Source of the DNA: Chloroflexota bacterium
GTDB taxonomy: Bacteria; Chloroflexota; Anaerolineae; Promineifilales; Promineifilaceae
Reading direction: 5' to 3'
Length of the DNA: 6,141 nucleotides
NCBI GenBank assembly: GCA_020353135.1
Contig: CP070688.1
Span: forward strand, 2,136,279-2,142,419
Every line of letters begins with the position of its first letter. Within the stretch, counting starts at the first letter, position 1. A program made the translations under genes and the position numbers. Below are positions 4,790 through 6,141 of the stretch, in pieces. The notes under the pieces were generated by a model. It was not told the origin of the DNA and ran no database searches. It saw nothing but the letters and a program-made list of their open reading frames with translations.

Positions 4790-6141
4790 ATGAATATCAA
4801 GTGGCAAATTTCCAAATTACGTTTGGTCATTCTGGCTATTCTACTGCTGATGCTTGCGGCCGCTTTGGCACCAGGGGCGGCCGCCATAGGGCCTCCTCCG
4901 CCAGGAGGTAAGGTGCTCGTGCGCGGAGCAGCCATCCACGGCGCCAACGGCATCATGTTCGACGCTCACGACCGGTTGCACGTTGCTAGCGTAGTCGGCC
5001 GCGAGATCCTGGTCATGGAGCCCAATACAGGCAAGATCATTGCCTCGCTTGGCCCTGAGCTCGGTGTTGAGGGCCCCGACGACCTCGCCTTCGGGCCCGA
5101 TGGTTCCCTTTACTGGACCTCGATTCTCACCGGTGACGTAGGCCGGCTCACGCCGGATGGCGTCTTCAACAGCCAGTTCGTGGCCCCTGGCGTCAACCCA
5201 ATCACCTTCTCCGACGATGGTCGCCTTTTCGTCGCCTTGGACTTCCTGGGCGATGGGCTGTACGAGCTCGATCCAGCGCTGGTTAACCCGCCGCGCCCGA
5301 TTGTCGTGGCTACCGCTGAGAACCCACTGCCGTTAGGCTTCCTGAACGGGATGGACTGGGGGCCGGACGACCGCCTGTACGGTCCCATCTGGACACAGGG
5401 CCGGATAATCAGCATCGATGTCGACTCCTGCGAAGGTACGGATGATCCGTGGGCAGATTGTGATATACAAGAGGAAGCTGGCGGCTTCGGCATTCCGGCC
5501 GCCGTGAAATTCGACTCCAGCGACCGGCTGCACACGATCGACCATCTTACCGGAGAGGTACTGCGCGTCGACCTGGCCACAGGGGCAAGACAAACCATCG
5601 CTCAACTGACGCCCGGCCTGGATAACCTGGCCTTTGACTCTTTAGATCAGCTATTCATTTCTCACGCCCAGGACGGTTCGATCCAGAAGATACTGCCCAG
5701 TGGAATCCCGCGCACGATTAGCAAGAGCGGGATCATCGCGCCTGGTGGTGTCGCCGTATTGCCAGGTCTCCAGGGCCGCGAATCGGTCTATATTGCCGAC
5801 GTCTTTACGTTGCGCGAGTTCGACGGGCGTACGGGCCGGCCGATGGCGCTCGAGCGCAACATGCTCGGCGCCTCAGATCTCATCCCGCCCTTCACGGTTG
5901 CTGCTGACGGCCACAACCTCGTGCTGACATCCTGGTTCGATATGGCGGTGCAGGTTTGGGATCCAGACACGGGCCAGGCGATCATCACCTACCACGACAT
6001 GCCCGTGCCGCTCAATGCCATCGGTTTCCAGGGGGACGTGGTCGTCTCCCAACTTGGAACAGGCAGTGTCGCCCGGGCCAGCGACGGTTTCCCGCTTGCC
6101 ACTGGGCTCTTTGTCCCGACCGGCCTGGCGGCGACCGAAGA
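4790..6141 (+). CDS. Exported beta-propeller protein, SMP-30/NHL-like (C-terminus outside window)
   Basis: The frame gives 450 complete codons to the window end with no stop. A Sec signal peptide is clear: positive n-region with K4, K9 and R11, hydrophobic core LVILAILLLMLAAAL, and an Ala-x-Ala cleavage site near A30-A32. The mature part shows repeated propeller blades of the type G-x-D-x-L-A-F-x-x-D-G-x-L-Y: residues 51-64, 95-110, 134-147, 186-194, 235-250, 274-284, and less regular ones after 320 (VWDPDTGQ near 390). This is the pattern of SMP-30/gluconolactonase, strictosidine-synthase-like and NHL propellers. An Asn-Gly at 186-187 recalls the SMP-30 metal-site Asn, but the usual Glu and the PDG Asp seem replaced (N53; P236-A237-A238), so lactonase activity is doubtful. 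C214 and C224 bracket an acidic loop and could form a disulfide outside the cell. Likely a periplasmic or extracellular binding protein or enzyme; substrate unknown. Confidence 0.9.
   Translation, partial: MNIKWQISKLRLVILAILLLMLAAALAPGAAAIGPPPPGGKVLVRGAAIHGANGIMFDAHDRLHVASVVGREILVMEPNTGKIIASLGPELGVEGPDDLAFGPDGSLYWTSILTGDVGRLTPDGVFNSQFVAPGVNPITFSDDGRLFVALDFLGDGLYELDPALVNPPRPIVVATAENPLPLGFLNGMDWGPDDRLYGPIWTQGRIISIDVDSCEGTDDPWADCDIQEEAGGFGIPAAVKFDSSDRLHTIDHLTGEVLRVDLATGARQTIAQLTPGLDNLAFDSLDQLFISHAQDGSIQKILPSGIPRTISKSGIIAPGGVAVLPGLQGRESVYIADVFTLREFDGRTGRPMALERNMLGASDLIPPFTVAADGHNLVLTSWFDMAVQVWDPDTGQAIITYHDMPVPLNAIGFQGDVVVSQLGTGSVARASDGFPLATGLFVPTGLAATE

Noticed and set aside
4589..4956. Minus-strand frames overlapping the start of the exported protein gene
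   Set aside because: They are antisense to a gene with strong signal peptide and ribosome site; the translations are low-complexity and lack ribosome sites.

Overview
The window comes from a GC-rich bacterial chromosome (about 60% G+C by eye). It carries two divergent protein-coding genes separated by a long intergenic region, and both genes run off the window edges. Nothing identifies the organism firmly. A very large soluble multidomain protein with bacterial beta-sandwich modules beside a secreted NHL/SMP-30-like propeller protein, both with good Shine-Dalgarno sites, would fit an environmental Chloroflexota-type genome, but that is a weak inference. There are no rRNA or tRNA genes, CRISPR arrays, transposases or phage genes.

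Left two thirds (1-4103, minus strand): one uninterrupted reading frame of 1367 complete codons whose C-terminal end lies beyond base 1. I translated it codon by codon and found no stop or frameshift. It starts with a ComEA-type helix-hairpin-helix module. Then come beta-rich segments, including a carboxypeptidase-regulatory-like/transthyretin-like sandwich, a cysteine-containing segment, a long helical region interrupted by a glycine-zipper-like hydrophobic stretch, a tryptophan-rich mixed region, a Pro/Ala linker, and two related helical repeats joined by a Lys/Glu-rich linker. No enzyme signature was recognised, so its function is unknown.

Middle (4104-4789): 686 bases without a convincing gene. 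It holds the start signals of both genes, a perfect 8-3-8 inverted repeat, a 16-base palindrome and one short GC hairpin followed by a T-rich run. This is the control region between two divergent genes and could also hide a small RNA.

Right (4790-6141, plus strand): a gene for an exported protein with a clear Sec signal peptide and a repeated beta-propeller pattern of the SMP-30/NHL type, 450 complete codons, truncated by the window end. The sequence does not show that the two genes act together. Their shared control region is the only link.
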